Of a stretch of DNA of 64,000 nucleotides, positions 8,881 through 19,373 are shown in pieces. Source of the DNA: a virus. The notes under the pieces were generated by a model, which did not search any database, had not been told where the DNA came from, and saw only the letters and a program-made list of their open reading frames with translations. The translations under genes were made by a program, and so were the position numbers. Numbering within the stretch: the first letter of the stretch is position 1; each line of letters starts with the position of its first letter. The stretch lies in IMG/VR virus record IMGVR_UViG_3300045125_000040, positions 94,791 through 158,790 of that record; one strand, given 5' to 3'.

Positions 8881-9936
8881 ATGAAAATAGCAGTAATTAC
8901 TGATTCACATGCGGGAGTCAAAAATGACTCCCTTGCTTTTCATGACTATATGAAGAGGTTTTATGATTTTTTTTATGAATACCTTGACGCTAACAATATC
9001 TCAACTGTCATCCATTGCGGGGATATTATTGATCGTCGTAAGTATATTAACATTTATACTGCTTATCGTTTACGCAAGGACTTGATTGATCCTGCGATGC
9101 AGCGTAATATTAAATGGCATCAGATCCTTGGTAATCATGATGTTTCCTTTAAAAATACTAATGATGTCAGTTCTTTTCGAGAGCTTTTTCATGCATATCC
9201 CCTAAATATATATGATCAGGCAACAGAGATTGAACTAGGTGGTATTAATATTCTTCTGTTGCCTTGGATCAATGAAGAAAACAGGGAACATGCCCTAAAG
9301 CTAATTAAGGAAACTAATGCTCAAATTTGTTTCGGACATCTTGAAATTCAAGGTTTCGAAATGTATAAAGGATCTCCCGTATCTCATGGAGACGATCCTA
9401 AATTGTTTGAAAGATTTGATTTCGTTGCTAGTGGTCACTATCATCATAGGTCAAGCCGTGGTAATATTAATTATTTGGGGAGTGCTGCAGAGTATACTTG
9501 GTCTGATTATAATGATCCACGAGGCTTTAATATATTTGACACAGAAACCAGAAAACTAACATTTATTGAAAACCCATTTAAAATGTTTCATAAGTTTTGG
9601 TATAATGATGAAAAGACTAATTTCCTAGAACAGGAAATAGATTACACGCAGTTTGCTAACAAATGTGTGAAGGTAATCATTCAAACCAAAAACAATCCTT
9701 ACTTTTTTGAAACATTTATTGATAAGGTTCAGAAACAAAATCCGGTAGATTTACAGGTAGTTGAAGATCATCTTAATCTTGGATTAGAAGATGATCAAGA
9801 GATTGTGGATGAAGCAGAATCAACATTACAGATATTTAAGAATTATATTAATAATGTTGATGCTAAAGGAATTGACAAAACCAAATTAGAAAATAAAATT
9901 AATGAACTATATCATGAAGCTTTGACGCTGGAGTAA
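8881..9936 (+). CDS. 47: Recombination endonuclease subunit gp47 (SbcD/Mre11-like)
   Basis: Metallophosphoesterase subunit of the gp46/gp47 nuclease that resects double-strand breaks and degrades host DNA. The phosphodiesterase motifs are in order: ITDSHAG (motif I), VIHCGDIIDR (II), ILGNHD (III), CFGHLEIQG and SGHYHHRSSRGNINYLGSA (IV-V). At 351 residues it matches T4 gp47 (339). It is intact. The partner gene 46 follows after one small insert gene, an interruption of the usual 47-46 pair. Confidence 0.95.
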   Translation: MKIAVITDSHAGVKNDSLAFHDYMKRFYDFFYEYLDANNISTVIHCGDIIDRRKYINIYTAYRLRKDLIDPAMQRNIKWHQILGNHDVSFKNTNDVSSFRELFHAYPLNIYDQATEIELGGINILLLPWINEENREHALKLIKETNAQICFGHLEIQGFEMYKGSPVSHGDDPKLFERFDFVASGHYHHRSSRGNINYLGSAAEYTWSDYNDPRGFNIFDTETRKLTFIENPFKMFHKFWYNDEKTNFLEQEIDYTQFANKCVKVIIQTKNNPYFFETFIDKVQKQNPVDLQVVEDHLNLGLEDDQEIVDEAESTLQIFKNYINNVDAKGIDKTKLENKINELYHEALTLE

Positions 9937-9939
9937 ATT

Positions 9940-10356
9940 ATGTCTGTTCTTGATGATATTATTATGAAACATTGTCTTATTAGTAAGAATCAACCAGATG
10001 CGCTTGGTGAAATTCTCAGGAGTTGGGCATTCAAAAAAGAATACGGATGTTATTCTTGTTTTGATTTGATTGAAGAGTTTCAAAAGGTAGAAGTCACACC
10101 ACGAGAATTTAAATTACTTTGGGGTCGTGAATATGATTCAAACAATAAAGATGATTATTGGGGGTTTGATGAAAAAAATGCATTTGAAGAAATTGAATGG
10201 TTCAAGCATCCTAATGGTATTGAAGTAGGGTGGCACTGGGATGGTGATGGTCTATTAGGTTTTTATATTCCTGAAATGGAAGATGAATATTATGATGGAA
10301 CTCTGACTAATTCTGATTGTAAAAAGAATTATGGATGGGAATTTGGTGAGAAATGA
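9940..10356 (+). CDS. Unknown protein inserted between genes 47 and 46
   Basis: An acidic protein of 138 residues with no motif I recognise. It is Trp- and Asp-rich in its C-terminal half (IEVGWHWDGDGLLGFYIPE, then DEYYDGTLTNSDCKKNYGW). The start is four bases after gp47 stops, and the stop overlaps the gp46 ATG, so it is translated with the nuclease. It might modulate or accompany gp46/47, but that is only suggested by position. Confidence 0.7.
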   Translation: MSVLDDIIMKHCLISKNQPDALGEILRSWAFKKEYGCYSCFDLIEEFQKVEVTPREFKLLWGREYDSNNKDDYWGFDEKNAFEEIEWFKHPNGIEVGWHWDGDGLLGFYIPEMEDEYYDGTLTNSDCKKNYGWEFGEK

Positions 10357-12057
10357 TAAAATTCAAAAAGATACGATGGAAAAATTTTCTTTCAACTGGC
10401 AACGTCTTTACAGAAATTACTCTGAACAGTTCGGAGACTACGCTTATTGTTGGCACGAACGGGGCTGGAAAGTCTACACTTCTAGATGCACTGTCTTTTG
10501 GAATGTTTGGAAAACCATTCCGAAAAATCAACAAGCCTCAACTTCTAAACTCAATCAATCAGAAAAACCTGGTTGTTGAGGTAGAATTTTCTATTGGTAC
10601 AAACGAATACAAAGTCATTCGTGGTATCAAACCAAGTGTCTTTGAAGTCTATAAGAATGATAGTCTATTAAATCAATCTGCAGAATCAAAAGATTACCAA
10701 GAGATCCTTGAAAATCAAATCTTAAAAGTTAATCATAAATCTTTTTGTCAAGTAGTAATCCTTGGCTCTGCAACATTTCAACCTTTTATGCAGCTTCCTG
10801 CTGCACAGAGACGTGATATCATTGAAGATCTATTGGACTTACAGATCTTCTCTACTATGAATGTCTTATTAAAAGATAAAGTTTCTCTTAATAAAGAAGA
10901 ATTAGAATCAATCAATTCTGATAAAAAGGTTCTAGAGTCAAAGATTGAAATGACAAAAGAACATATGAAAGAAATTCAGATCAATAATGAAAAATTGATT
11001 GAGGAGAAGAAAGCTTTAATTAAAGATGCAGATGACCAGATTAAAGAATATACAGAGAAATATAATTTCTTTTTGGACGTTATTACTACTCTAAAACTAG
11101 AGCTTGATGATGATAACTCAATCAAAGATAAACTTAACAAATTATCAAAATTACGCAATCAAATTGAGATTAAAATTGATCTTTTAAACAAAGAAGTAAA
11201 ATTTTTAAATGATCATACTAGTTGCCCAACATGCAAAACAAGATATTGATGAGTTTTTTGAGTGAAGAGTATTGAAAAAATAAAAAAGATATTACTGTTA
11301 AAAAAGATGGGATCAAAAAGCTTAATGAAGAGTATGAAAATCTAAACGATAAACTGAATCAGATTATTAAAAAGAATGATGAAATTCAAAGACATGAAAT
11401 GAAAAAATTGAATTAAGAACATCAATTTCTTCTTTGTCTAGGTATATTGATCAGTTAGATTCAGATATTAAAAGATTGATCTTGTTCATAAAGAAAGATC
11501 AGACACCAAATTATTGGATTATGAAACTGAACTAAAAAGAATTGAAGAGAAATTTAATGAACTAACGGATGAAAAAAACATTCTTTCTGCTGCTTCTGTT
11601 CTATTGAAGGACAATGGCATCAAGTCAAAGATTATTAAACAATATATACCAATTATTAATAAACTTATTAATAAGTATCTCGCTTCAATGGATTTCTTTG
11701 TATCCTTTGAATTAGATGAAAATTTCAATGAGGTAATCAAGTCAAGGTATAGGGACGAATTTACTTATGCATCTTTTTCAGAAGGTGAAAAACAAAAGAT
11801 TGACTTGGCTCTTTTGTTCACGTGGAGAGCAGTTGCAAAGTTAAGAAATTCTATTAATACAAATCTATTAATTATGGATGAAGTATTTGATTCTTCTCTG
11901 GATCAAAATGCAACGGATTATCTAATGACATATCATACGTGAAGTTTCTAATGACAATAATATAATTGTTATATCACATAAGGAACATATGAATGAGAAA
12001 TTTACAAATGTTATCAAGTTTGTGAAACATAAAAGTTTCTCAGAGATAGGAGAATAA
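10353..12057 (+). CDS. 46: Recombination endonuclease subunit gp46 (SbcC/Rad50-like)
   Basis: SMC-type ATPase partner of gp47. The N-terminus has the ABC Walker A loop VGTNGAGKSTLLDALSFGMFG and the conserved FCQVVILGS Q-loop; the central coiled coil (about residues 170-430) carries the zinc hook CPTCKTRY near 11,225-11,248; the C-terminus has the signature FSEGEKQKIDLALLF and the Walker B LLIMDEVFDSSLD. Indels near 11,250, 11,410, 11,480 and 11,940 split it. The stop TAA lies at 12,055-12,057. Length about 568 residues, as in T4 (560). Confidence 0.95.
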
Positions 12058-12063
12058 TACGAC

Positions 12064-12533
12064 ATGAATTTAAATAATACATATTTATTAGAACCATGTG
12101 AATCTTTTGATTTTAAAATCCTCCATTTGATGCTATTCAATATGCACAAACTTTAATGAAGTTTATGTATGAAAAGAATGCACTTGGCTTGGCAGCGAAT
12201 CAGGTAGGAACACCATACAGAATTTTTGCTATGAGAGGGTCTCCAGAAAATTTCGTATGTTATAATCCAAGGATTGTAGAAAAAAGTCAAAAAGAAATAG
12301 TTTTAGAAGAAGGGTGTTTATCATATCCTAATTTAATTATTAAGATAAAAAGACCGGAATCAATTAGAGTCAGGTTCTCAACACCTAATGGCGATACTAT
12401 AACAAAACAATTCACGGGAATGACCGCCAGAGTATTTCAACACGAATATGATCATTTAGAGGGTATTCGTTTTTATGATAAAGCTAATAGATTTCACCGT
12501 GACCAAGCTATGAGAAAGTGGAAAAATAAATGA
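12064..12533 (+). CDS. def: Peptide deformylase
   Basis: Phage-borne metalloenzyme that removes the formyl group from nascent proteins. The three family motifs are present: GLAANQVG (G-x-G-x-A-A-x-Q type), EGCLSYP (EGCLS) and QHEYDHLEG (HExxH type). The family is known in T4-like phages of marine bacteria, where it is thought to sustain turnover of host membrane proteins. The start is ATG; one missing A in the run near 12,118 shifts the frame after residue 18. Reconstructed length is 156 residues. The stop overlaps the following methyltransferase start (ATGA). Confidence 0.92.
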
Positions 12534-13231
12534 AAGAAGATCATTTTACACAAGACGAAATTGATGAAATGATTTCAGATTATGAAAATCTGTCTAAAAA
12601 AATCATCACTATAAATCTTAATGATACTCCAACAGATTTTGTTTGGCCAAAACATGATGTTGAATGTATTTCAGTTTTGTTGCATGATTGGCCCAATCAT
12701 AATAAAGCACTTGATAAACATGTTAAAGATGGTAACGCAGTATTAATTGCTGGAGGTAATGCAGGTCTTTATCCGTTTTTTTATTCATTAAGATTTAAAA
12801 AAGTATATACATTTGAACCAGAAATTTTGAATTTCTCATGTCTAGTAGATAATTGTAAATCCGCTAATGTGATAAAATTTAATGCAGGTCTTTCTGATAA
12901 ATCAGAATTTGTTGGATTTCATTTATCTCTTAATAATAATGGAATGCATCGTATAACTGATACCAAGTCTGAATCTGCTTTTGAAATTTTTACATTAACA
13001 ATTGATTCTTTAAATATCCCTGAATTGTCTTTAATTCATCTGGATACAGAAGGATGTGAATTAAAAATATTTAAAGGTGCTATTGAGACTATAAAGAGAT
13101 GTAAACCAATCATTTTAACTGACCTGACAGTTGATGAAGAAGAAATAACTAAATTATTGACTGAACTTGGTTATGATAAAAAAGAAGAATATGGCATAGA
13201 AAAGACTGCCATCTTTGTTCCCAAGGAGTGA
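12530..13231 (+). CDS. FkbM-family methyltransferase
   Basis: SAM-dependent methyltransferase of the FkbM type, usually an O-methyltransferase of glycans or small metabolites. Motif I is AGGNAGLYPFFY with the acidic end of strand 2 at VYTFEPE; the family motif IHLDTEGCELKIFKGA lies near residue 170. 233 residues, intact. It overlaps the deformylase stop by four bases. The substrate is unknown; with the glycosyltransferase at 15.6 kb and the heptose cassette it may decorate surface sugars. Confidence 0.8.
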   Translation: MKEDHFTQDEIDEMISDYENLSKKIITINLNDTPTDFVWPKHDVECISVLLHDWPNHNKALDKHVKDGNAVLIAGGNAGLYPFFYSLRFKKVYTFEPEILNFSCLVDNCKSANVIKFNAGLSDKSEFVGFHLSLNNNGMHRITDTKSESAFEIFTLTIDSLNIPELSLIHLDTEGCELKIFKGAIETIKRCKPIILTDLTVDEEEITKLLTELGYDKKEEYGIEKTAIFVPKE

Positions 13232-13233
13232 TT

Positions 13234-13367
13234 ATGAAATATTTTCCATTTGACACATTAAATAAAATGGTTTATTATCAAGCCAAATTCGAAGAAACTT
13301 TTTATTAGTTTTTATTCTATTGGTCATTTTTACTTTAATTAAAATTTTTAATTTATTTGACAAATGA
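13234..13367 (+). CDS. Small single-span membrane protein (frameshifted)
   Basis: About 44 residues with AAGGAG before the ATG. The first 22 residues are polar (MKYFPFDTLNKMVYYQ); after an indel in the T run near 13,298 the frame gives FLLVFILLVIFTLIKIF, a clear membrane span, then NLFDK-stop. The stop overlaps the next ATG (ATGA). Function unknown; small phage membrane proteins of this size may act in lysis timing or superinfection exclusion, but nothing here shows it. Confidence 0.55.
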
Positions 13368-13555
13368 CAATAGAAAAATTTTTAAATTATTGTGAATATT
13401 CTAATATTCAAATCGCACTAGACTTAAACCCATTCACATGGGGGTTTAAATATTATTATACTGGTCCAGATGATTTAGACCCCGGAATGTATTATTTGAC
13501 ATTTAAATTTATTTGTGTTAGAATGACATTTCTATTCGATGATGGGAGTTGGTAG
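13364..13555 (+). CDS. Small unknown protein
   Basis: A 63-residue protein rich in aromatic residues (NPFTWGFKYYYTGPDDLDPGM, seen in two adjacent pieces). Its start overlaps the previous stop and its stop overlaps the next GTG start, so it is part of a coupled string. No family recognised. Confidence 0.6.
   Translation: MTIEKFLNYCEYSNIQIALDLNPFTWGFKYYYTGPDDLDPGMYYLTFKFICVRMTFLFDDGSW
13496..13524 (+). promoter_or_regulatory. Early-type promoter inside the preceding gene
   Basis: TTGACA, 17 bases, TAGAAT at the 3' end of the small gene, 31 bases before the next GTG start. Confidence 0.5.
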
Positions 13556-14099
13556 TGAACATTTTCTATATTGATCATGACCCTGTTCAGGCTGCACAGT
13601 GGATGGTAGACAAGCATGTTGTTAAGATGATTCTTGAATCAGCACAACTATTGTCTACTGCCCATCGTGTTCTTGATGGCATGGAAAGTATTGGAACAAG
13701 TCCTTCTGGAAGAAGTAAAAGATATGGGAGTTATTTGATGCTCGTGAACCAATTGTTTATCAAGCTACGCATATTAATCATCCATCTGCTGTATGGTGCC
13801 GCAGTAGCATCCAGAATTATGATTGGTTGGTAGAACACATGTTTGCTCTTATGGAAGAGTATACACATCGTTATAATAAAACTCATAAGTGTTATGGTGA
13901 ACTATCATACACTCTTCAGTCACCTCCCAAGAATCTACAGGAATATGACTGGACTCCTATGCCATCTTGTATGGACGAACAGTATATAATCTCAAATGAT
14001 CCCATAATTAATTACAGGAATTACTATATAAACGGTAAAACCAATCTTCATAAATGGACAAATCGTGAGGCACCACTTTGGATCTCAAGCCAACATTAA
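13555..14099 (+). CDS. Conserved phage protein of unknown function
   Basis: It begins GTG with NIFYIDHDPVQAAQWMVDKH and contains KMILESAQLLSTAHRVLDG, a pattern I know from many T4-like marine phages where it is annotated only as hypothetical. An indel near 13,720 moves the frame; the second half includes INHPSAVWCRSS and LQSPPKNL, and ends EAPLWISSQH. Total about 180 residues. The conserved His/Asp/Lys set suggests an enzyme, but I do not know the reaction. Confidence 0.7.
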
Positions 14100-14656
14100 T
14101 TATTGATGATTTAATCCCATCAGATAAACAACAAGAATTTCATGACATCATCATGTCTCAAAGAGCATGGTGTTTTGTTAAGGATATGACATATTCACGT
14201 GGAGATGTAAAATATCCATCATACGGATTTAATATGTTGTTTAAACATCCAGAATATGGTATAATGTCTGAATTGTATGAGGCCGTGTCAGTTCCTATTA
14301 TTAATGCTCTATTGGAAAAGACAGACATATCTATCAATGACATATTTTTCAATAGAGCGTTTCTTCAATTGCCTTTGTCTCCTTCGTTTTATAAAGGTCA
14401 AAATGGTCTTCATGTTGATTTGGCAGAACCACATTATGCATGTGTATACTATCTAAATGATAGTGATGGAGATACAATTATTATGGAACAATCTACTGTA
14501 GATACTGCTCCTGGTTCTCAAGGCGTTGATGTTAAAATTCATAGAAGCGTAACACCAAAAAAGGGTAGGATGGTTATCTTTGATGGTCGGAGATATCATT
14601 GTTCAAGCCAACCAAAAGAAAATTATCGTGCAATAATAAACTTTGATTTAACTTAA
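14078..14656 (+). CDS. 2OG-Fe(II) oxygenase
   Basis: Non-haem iron, 2-oxoglutarate-dependent dioxygenase. Iron ligands are visible as HVDLAE (HxD) near residue 109 and the distal His in RRYHCSSQ near 175, followed by the 2OG-binding Arg in NYRAIINF. 192 residues, intact. It starts at TTG, 21 bases inside the preceding gene. Such enzymes are frequent in T4-like marine phages; substrates are mostly unknown. Confidence 0.8.
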   Translation: MDLKPTLIIDDLIPSDKQQEFHDIIMSQRAWCFVKDMTYSRGDVKYPSYGFNMLFKHPEYGIMSELYEAVSVPIINALLEKTDISINDIFFNRAFLQLPLSPSFYKGQNGLHVDLAEPHYACVYYLNDSDGDTIIMEQSTVDTAPGSQGVDVKIHRSVTPKKGRMVIFDGRRYHCSSQPKENYRAIINFDLT

Positions 14657-14668
14657 AGGATGTATAAT

Positions 14669-15052
14669 ATGAATATGTTCCAAGATGTGAAAGAATTTCA
14701 AACACTTATGGGTCAACTTGTAGGAACAAGACCAGAGTTTCCTGATGGTCCAGAACGTGCTCTACGTATGAGACTTCTAGAAGAAGAAATGAAAGAATAC
14801 GAACAGGGTGAGTATAATAATGACCTCGAAAACATCGCTAAAGAGCTTGCTGATATTATTTACATTGTCTGTGGCACTGCTGTATCCTATGGAATCCCTC
14901 TTGACGAAGTATTTGCCGCCGTCCATGCGAGTAACATGGCAAAACTAGTTGATGGTAAACCCATTCGTCGTGAAGATGGTAAGATTCTAAAACCAGAAGG
15001 TTGGACTCCACCAAACATCAAGGCTATTTTATATGACAAGGAAGGTGATTGA
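14669..15052 (+). CDS. MazG-like nucleotide pyrophosphohydrolase
   Basis: All-alpha NTP pyrophosphatase fold. The metal-binding pattern is LLEEEMKEYEQG followed by AKELADIIYIVCG (ExxE then ExxD). About 127 residues. I place the start at the second ATG, eight bases behind AAAGGA, instead of the one at 14,660. It could clean the nucleotide pool or lower (p)ppGpp-like signals, as proposed for cyanophage MazG; this copy is closer to short dCTPase/PRA-PH-like members. Confidence 0.8.
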   Translation: MNMFQDVKEFQTLMGQLVGTRPEFPDGPERALRMRLLEEEMKEYEQGEYNNDLENIAKELADIIYIVCGTAVSYGIPLDEVFAAVHASNMAKLVDGKPIRREDGKILKPEGWTPPNIKAILYDKEGD

Positions 15053-15408
15053 TGAAGACTATTATATATGATGAATCCGGATTTTCAATTGGTGAGGTGG
15101 GACCATTGTTAAATACAAATACGCATAATATTGAATATAAATATGCAGAAGATAAAATCATTGCAGACTTCAAGTCATACATTGATAAGACTTACCAAGA
15201 GCATTACAAAACCGACAATGACAAAGGTATTGAGTGCTTTGACGCTTGGATTGCTCTTGGGAACTCTTCAAGTTCATTTCGTGATACTGCTATCAAGTAT
15301 CTTTGGAGATATGGTAAGAAGAATGGACTAAATAAGAATGACCTACTCAAAGTAATACATTATGCTTTGATGATGTTATATGTAGATCATTATAAGGATC
15401 ATAAATGA
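15052..15408 (+). CDS. DUF3310-family protein
   Basis: 118 residues. The C-terminal half matches the DUF3310 pattern: ECFDAWIALGNSSSSFRDT, then AIKYLWRYGKKNGLNK and DLLKVIHYALMMLY. The family is common in phages and lies among nucleotide-metabolism genes; its function is unknown. The start overlaps the MazG stop (ATGA), and its own stop overlaps the next ATG. Confidence 0.75.
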   Translation: MKTIIYDESGFSIGEVGPLLNTNTHNIEYKYAEDKIIADFKSYIDKTYQEHYKTDNDKGIECFDAWIALGNSSSSFRDTAIKYLWRYGKKNGLNKNDLLKVIHYALMMLYVDHYKDHK

Positions 15409-15601
15409 AATCTATTGATGAACATAATAAGAAAGAATAAATTCTTTCAGAGTGTTAGAAAAAGTTGGAACTGGTATTCAATGTCCTCAATGTGGTGATG
15501 AATTATTAGAAACTAATCCCGGCACATTATTGATGTCAAATCCTCCACAGAAAAATGTTCATTGTCCCACTTGTAAATATAAAAGTTATATTATAGCATA
15601 A
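15405..15601 (+). CDS. Small zinc-ribbon protein (frameshifted)
   Basis: It starts MKSIDEHNKKE, and after an indel near 15,440 continues VLEKVGTGIQCPQCGDELLE and HCPTCKYKSYIIA. Two CxxC knuckles about 30 residues apart form a zinc ribbon. About 65 residues. Start overlaps the preceding stop. Role unknown. Confidence 0.6.
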
Positions 15602-15618
15602 AGAAAGGGTGAATAATA

Positions 15619-16639
15619 ATGGAAATTAAAATCCCAATTGAAAAGTTACGTGAGAGAAAGCTTTTTGTAGCCACGCCAATGTATGGTGGACAGTGCGCCG
15701 GTATGTTTGCCAAGTCATGTGCAGATTTATCAGCTATTTGCACACAGTATGGAATTCCTCTACAGTATTATTATCTCTTCAACGAATCACTAATTACACG
15801 TGCTCGTAATTATTGTTGCGATGAATTCATGCGTTCTGAAGCAGAACATATGATGTTTATTGATTCTGATATTGGTTTCAACCCACAAGACGTTATTGCT
15901 CTTATGGCGCGCTACAGGCTAATGATGAAGAAAAGTATGATATCATTGGCGGTCCATATCCCAAAAGTGTATTTCTTGGGAAAGGTAAAACACGCTGTTG
16001 ATAAGGGTATCGCTGATGACGATCCAAATATTCTAGAAAGATTCGTTGGTGATTATGTTTTCAATCCCAAGGGTGGTCAGCAATCTATCCCACTCCAATG
16101 AACCAGTAGAAGTTCTTGAGAGTTGGAACAGGATTTATGATGGTCACTAAGAAGGCCATGCAGAAGTTTTATGATGCTTATAAGGATCAGTATTCATATA
16201 AGCCAGATCATGTTCGCACAGAACATTTTGATGGTTCAAGAGAAATTCTACAATTTTCCAGGCAGAGGTTGACCAAATCGACTTTGGGCGTTATTATGAG
16301 TCTGAAATGAAGCGGTTGGCTTCTCTAAAGCTAAATGATCCAGATGCTATTCAGAAAGAAATCACAAAGATTTTTGATACAGCAAAGGAACTTAATAGCA
16401 AAAAGTCAAAGCGTTATCTTTCAGAGGATTATTGGTTCTGTCAGAAGGCACAAGATATTGGTCTTAAGACATGGTTCTGTCCATGGATGAAGATGCAGCA
16501 TGTTGGAACTTATATATTTGGTGGATCATTGGCTGACTTGGCTCAGATTGGTGCTTCTGCAACTGCTGATCCGAGGTGCTATTGGCGGGAAGCCAAAGAA
16601 AAAGAATTAAGATTGAAGGGGTTATATTATGAAAATTGA
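15619..16639 (+). CDS. Putative GT-A-type glycosyltransferase (frameshifted)
   Basis: Reconstructed protein of about 340 residues. The N-terminus KLFVATPMYGGQCAGMF and MFIDSDIGFNPQDVI show a nucleotide-binding strand and a DxD metal site of GT-A glycosyltransferases; the C-terminal part has LSEDYWFCQKAQDIG and MKMQHVGTYIFGG, typical of this family in T4-like phages. Indels near 15,930, 16,090 and 16,260 split it. It may glycosylate phage DNA bases, virion or host surface; no modified-base pathway is seen here. Confidence 0.7.
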
Positions 16640-17284
16640 TGCTGATACTATCAATGTGTTGAAGAGTTTTTCTAAAATCAATCCTTCTATTGTGTTTTCA
16701 GAGGGAAATATCATAAAGTCAACATCTCCCAAGAAGTCTGTTAAGGCTATTGCCAGAGTCAAGACTAACTTTCCCAAGAGATTTGCAATCTATAATCTGG
16801 ATCGTTTCATTGGTATTCTTAGTACTTTTAATGATCCAGATATGGAATTTAATGATACTTCTGTTATTATTTCTGATAATAATAAGAAAATCAATTATGT
16901 ATATGCTGATGAAAGCACATTAAAAATCTTTGACAAAAGAAATTCCTTTTCCGTCGCCTTATATCACATGCACAGTTACAAATGAAAATTTGAAAGATGT
17001 AGAAAAAGGCGGCGGGTATTTTGGCGTTTCCTGAAATTGTTATTTCTGGTGATGGAAGTAACCTATATATTCAGGCAATGAATTCGGCTAATCCATCAGC
17101 GGATGTTTATTCAATTAACATTGGATATACTGACAAGGTGTTTAGGGCTGTGTTTAATTGTGAGAATATTAAATTTCTACCAAGGAATTATGAAGTTAAT
17201 ATTGCATCATCAGGAATTGCACATTTCGTAAGTGAAGATGTTGAATATTATATTGTGATTGAAGCAAAACCTTCAATGTTCTGA
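16629..17284 (+). CDS. 45: Sliding clamp gp45
   Basis: DNA polymerase processivity clamp, also the enhancer-tracking activator of T4-type late transcription. Begins MKIDADTINVLKSFSKINPS; the central part includes RFAIYNLDRFIGILSTF; after an indel near 16,935-16,985 it continues FPEIVISGDGSNLYIQAMN and ends YYIVIEAKPSMF, typical of gp45. About 218 residues, as in T4 (228). It is followed by a strong terminator. Confidence 0.93.
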
Positions 17285-17307
17285 TGGGGGTTATTCCCCC
17301 ATTTTAT
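17284..17307 (+). terminator. Terminator between genes 45 and 44
   Basis: Stem ATGGGGG/CCCCCAT with a five-base loop TTATT followed by TTTTAT. It would lower clamp-loader expression relative to the clamp. Confidence 0.8.
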
Positions 17308-17326
17308 ATTATGATGGAGATATAGT

Positions 17327-18263
17327 ATGAATGAAGAATTCTTGTGGGTAGAAAAGTATCGCCCTAAGACTATTGAAGACACGGTTCTTCCATGTGATCT
17401 TAAGAAAACTTTCAGCTGTTTGTTTATCAGAAGAATATTCCAAATTTGATTCTATCAGGCACATCAGGTATTGGTAAGACTACCGTTGCACGTGCTATGC
17501 TGGAGCAGTTGGAGTGTGATTATATTGTAATTAATGGATCTATGAATGGAAACATCGACACTCTCAGAAACGAAATCCTCAACTTTGCCTCAAGCGTCAG
17601 TTTTTCTGGTGGAAGAAAATACGTCATCCTTGATGAGGCAGACTACCTCAATGCCAACTCAACACAACCTGCACTCCGTAACTTTATGGAGGAGTTCTCC
17701 AGAAACTGTGGTTTCATTCTCACTTGTAACTTCAAGAACCGTATTATCGAACCGCTCCACTCAAGGTGTTCGGTAATTGATTTCAAGATTAACAAGAAGT
17801 CAATGGCCAAACTTGCTACACAGTTTTTTCAACGTGTCTGTGATATTCTACAGAATGAAAATGTAGAATATGACGAGTCTGTTGTGGCAGAAGTCATTAA
17901 TAAATATTTTCCAGATTGGAGGAGAGTATTAAATGAACTTCAAAGGTATTCTACGATTGGTCGTATTGATTCTGGTATTTTGGTTAATCTACAAGAAACT
18001 TCAATCAAGGAACTTGTTAAATACCTAAAGGACAAGAATTATACAGAAGTTCGTAAATGGGTAAAGAACAATCTTGATACAGACGTAAATGAACTTTTCA
18101 ATCAATTTTATGAAATTTCATCTGAAATCTGTACAAAGCAGACTACCCCTCAACTTGTATTGGACCTAGCGAGGTATCAATACCAACATGCATTGTGGCA
18201 AATCCAGAAATCAATTTTCTTGCTTTCCTTGTTGAGGTCATGATGAACTGTGAGTTTGTCTGA
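17327..18263 (+). CDS. 44: Clamp loader large subunit gp44
   Basis: AAA+ ATPase that opens the gp45 clamp with gp62. N-terminus FLWVEKYRPKTIED; Walker A SGTSGIGKTTVARAM; Walker B KYVILDEADYL; SRC motif HSRCSVIDF. Indels near 17,420 and at 18,210 shift the frame; the final residues are FLAFLVEVMMNCEFV. About 312 residues, as in T4 (319). The gp62 ATG overlaps its stop. Confidence 0.94.
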
Positions 18264-18645
18264 TGACATATGATTGGAGATATGAAAATAGTATTATAAA
18301 TGGTAAAGAGATTCCCGTTGATGATGATTATTCACAATGGAGAACCAATAGTATCCTTGCTAATCCAAGGATACGGTTTTATATGCGAATGAAATTAACA
18401 TGGTTAATGTTAAGATCAGATGCATTATGACTATTTGTTTAATTCTATTCGTAAGTATAAACGATGGTCTAAGCCATTATCAATACGCAGAAAAAAAGAA
18501 AAAGAGAAAGGAAATGGAGTTAATTTCTTTAATTTCAGAATATTATAAATATAATACACTTCGTGCTAAAGAAGCAATTAAAGTTCTTTCGGCAGAGGAT
18601 ATAGAAATTATAAGAAAAAAATTAGATAAAGGTGGAGTAAAATGA
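18263..18645 (+). CDS. 62: Clamp loader small subunit gp62 (frameshifted)
   Basis: The weakly conserved gp62. The start MTYDWRYENSIINGKEIPVD is followed by FYANEINM,  then in the corrected frame SDALYDYLFNSIRKYKRWSK, a block conserved in gp62 of marine T4-like phages, and KYNTLRAKEAIKVLS near the end. At least three indels (near 18,375, 18,410 and 18,530). Position between 44 and regA supports it. Confidence 0.8.
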
Positions 18646-19042
18646 ATGAATATTTGGACTCTCTAATTGAGGTTAAGATAGCCGAAGAAGAAGATTTTCT
18701 TAAAATAAAAGAAACATTGACCAGGATTGGTGTAGCTTCACGTAAAGAAAAGAAATTATTTCAATCTTGTCATATTTTTCCACAAGCAGGAAAATATTAT
18801 ATTATTCATTTAAAGAAATGTTTATTATTGATGGTAAGCCATCTAATTTTTCTGAGGAAGATAAAGGCCGAAGAAACAAGATTATAAGTCTCCTACAAGA
18901 ATGGGGATTATTGAAGATCGTTGAACCTGAAAGAATTCAGGAACCAATGGCCTCCATGAGTCAGATCAAAATTATCAATCATAAAGAAAAGAATGATTGG
19001 AATTTAGAATCAAAATATAATATGGGCAGAAAAAAGAAGTAA
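18642..19042 (+). CDS. regA: Translational repressor RegA
   Basis: RNA-binding autogenous and early-gene translational repressor. The block LKIKETLTRIGVASRKEKK and, across an indel near 18,805, HIFPQAGKYYIIHFKEMF-type sequence align with T4 RegA; the C-terminus WNLESKYNMGRKKK matches the family end. About 133 residues. Start overlaps gp62 stop. In T4 gene 43 follows regA; here gene 43 is on the opposite strand at 59-62 kb. Confidence 0.92.
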
Positions 19043-19051
19043 GGATATATT

Positions 19052-19373
19052 ATGGCAAGAAAAGTCAGCCGCTGATTTAAAACTACGGAAAATCTCTCAA
19101 ATTCTATTTCCAGAAACAAAAGTATTTGAGAGAGTAGAAGATAGTTGAAAAAATAAAATATATGGTTGATTATTCAATAGATAACAATCTATACGCAGTT
19201 CTTATTGATCTACAAGAAGGTAATAACACCAAGCTTGTCAGAATACAATTAATAAATGTATTGAGGCTCTTAACAAGGTCAGAGACATTCTAGAAGCCAG
19301 TATGTATTTGGAGAAAGACGCCAGATATATTATGGTGGACATGATAGAGGATAAGAACGTTGAAGACATTTAA
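19052..19373 (+). CDS. Unknown protein downstream of regA (frameshifted)
   Basis: About 105 residues once three indels are bridged (near 19,070, 19,145, 19,245). Visible pieces: AADLKLRKISQILFPETKVF, YSIDNNLYAVLIDLQEG and CIEALNKVRDILEASMYL. Helical and acidic; no family recognised. The start is ATG behind AAGGA. Confidence 0.5.
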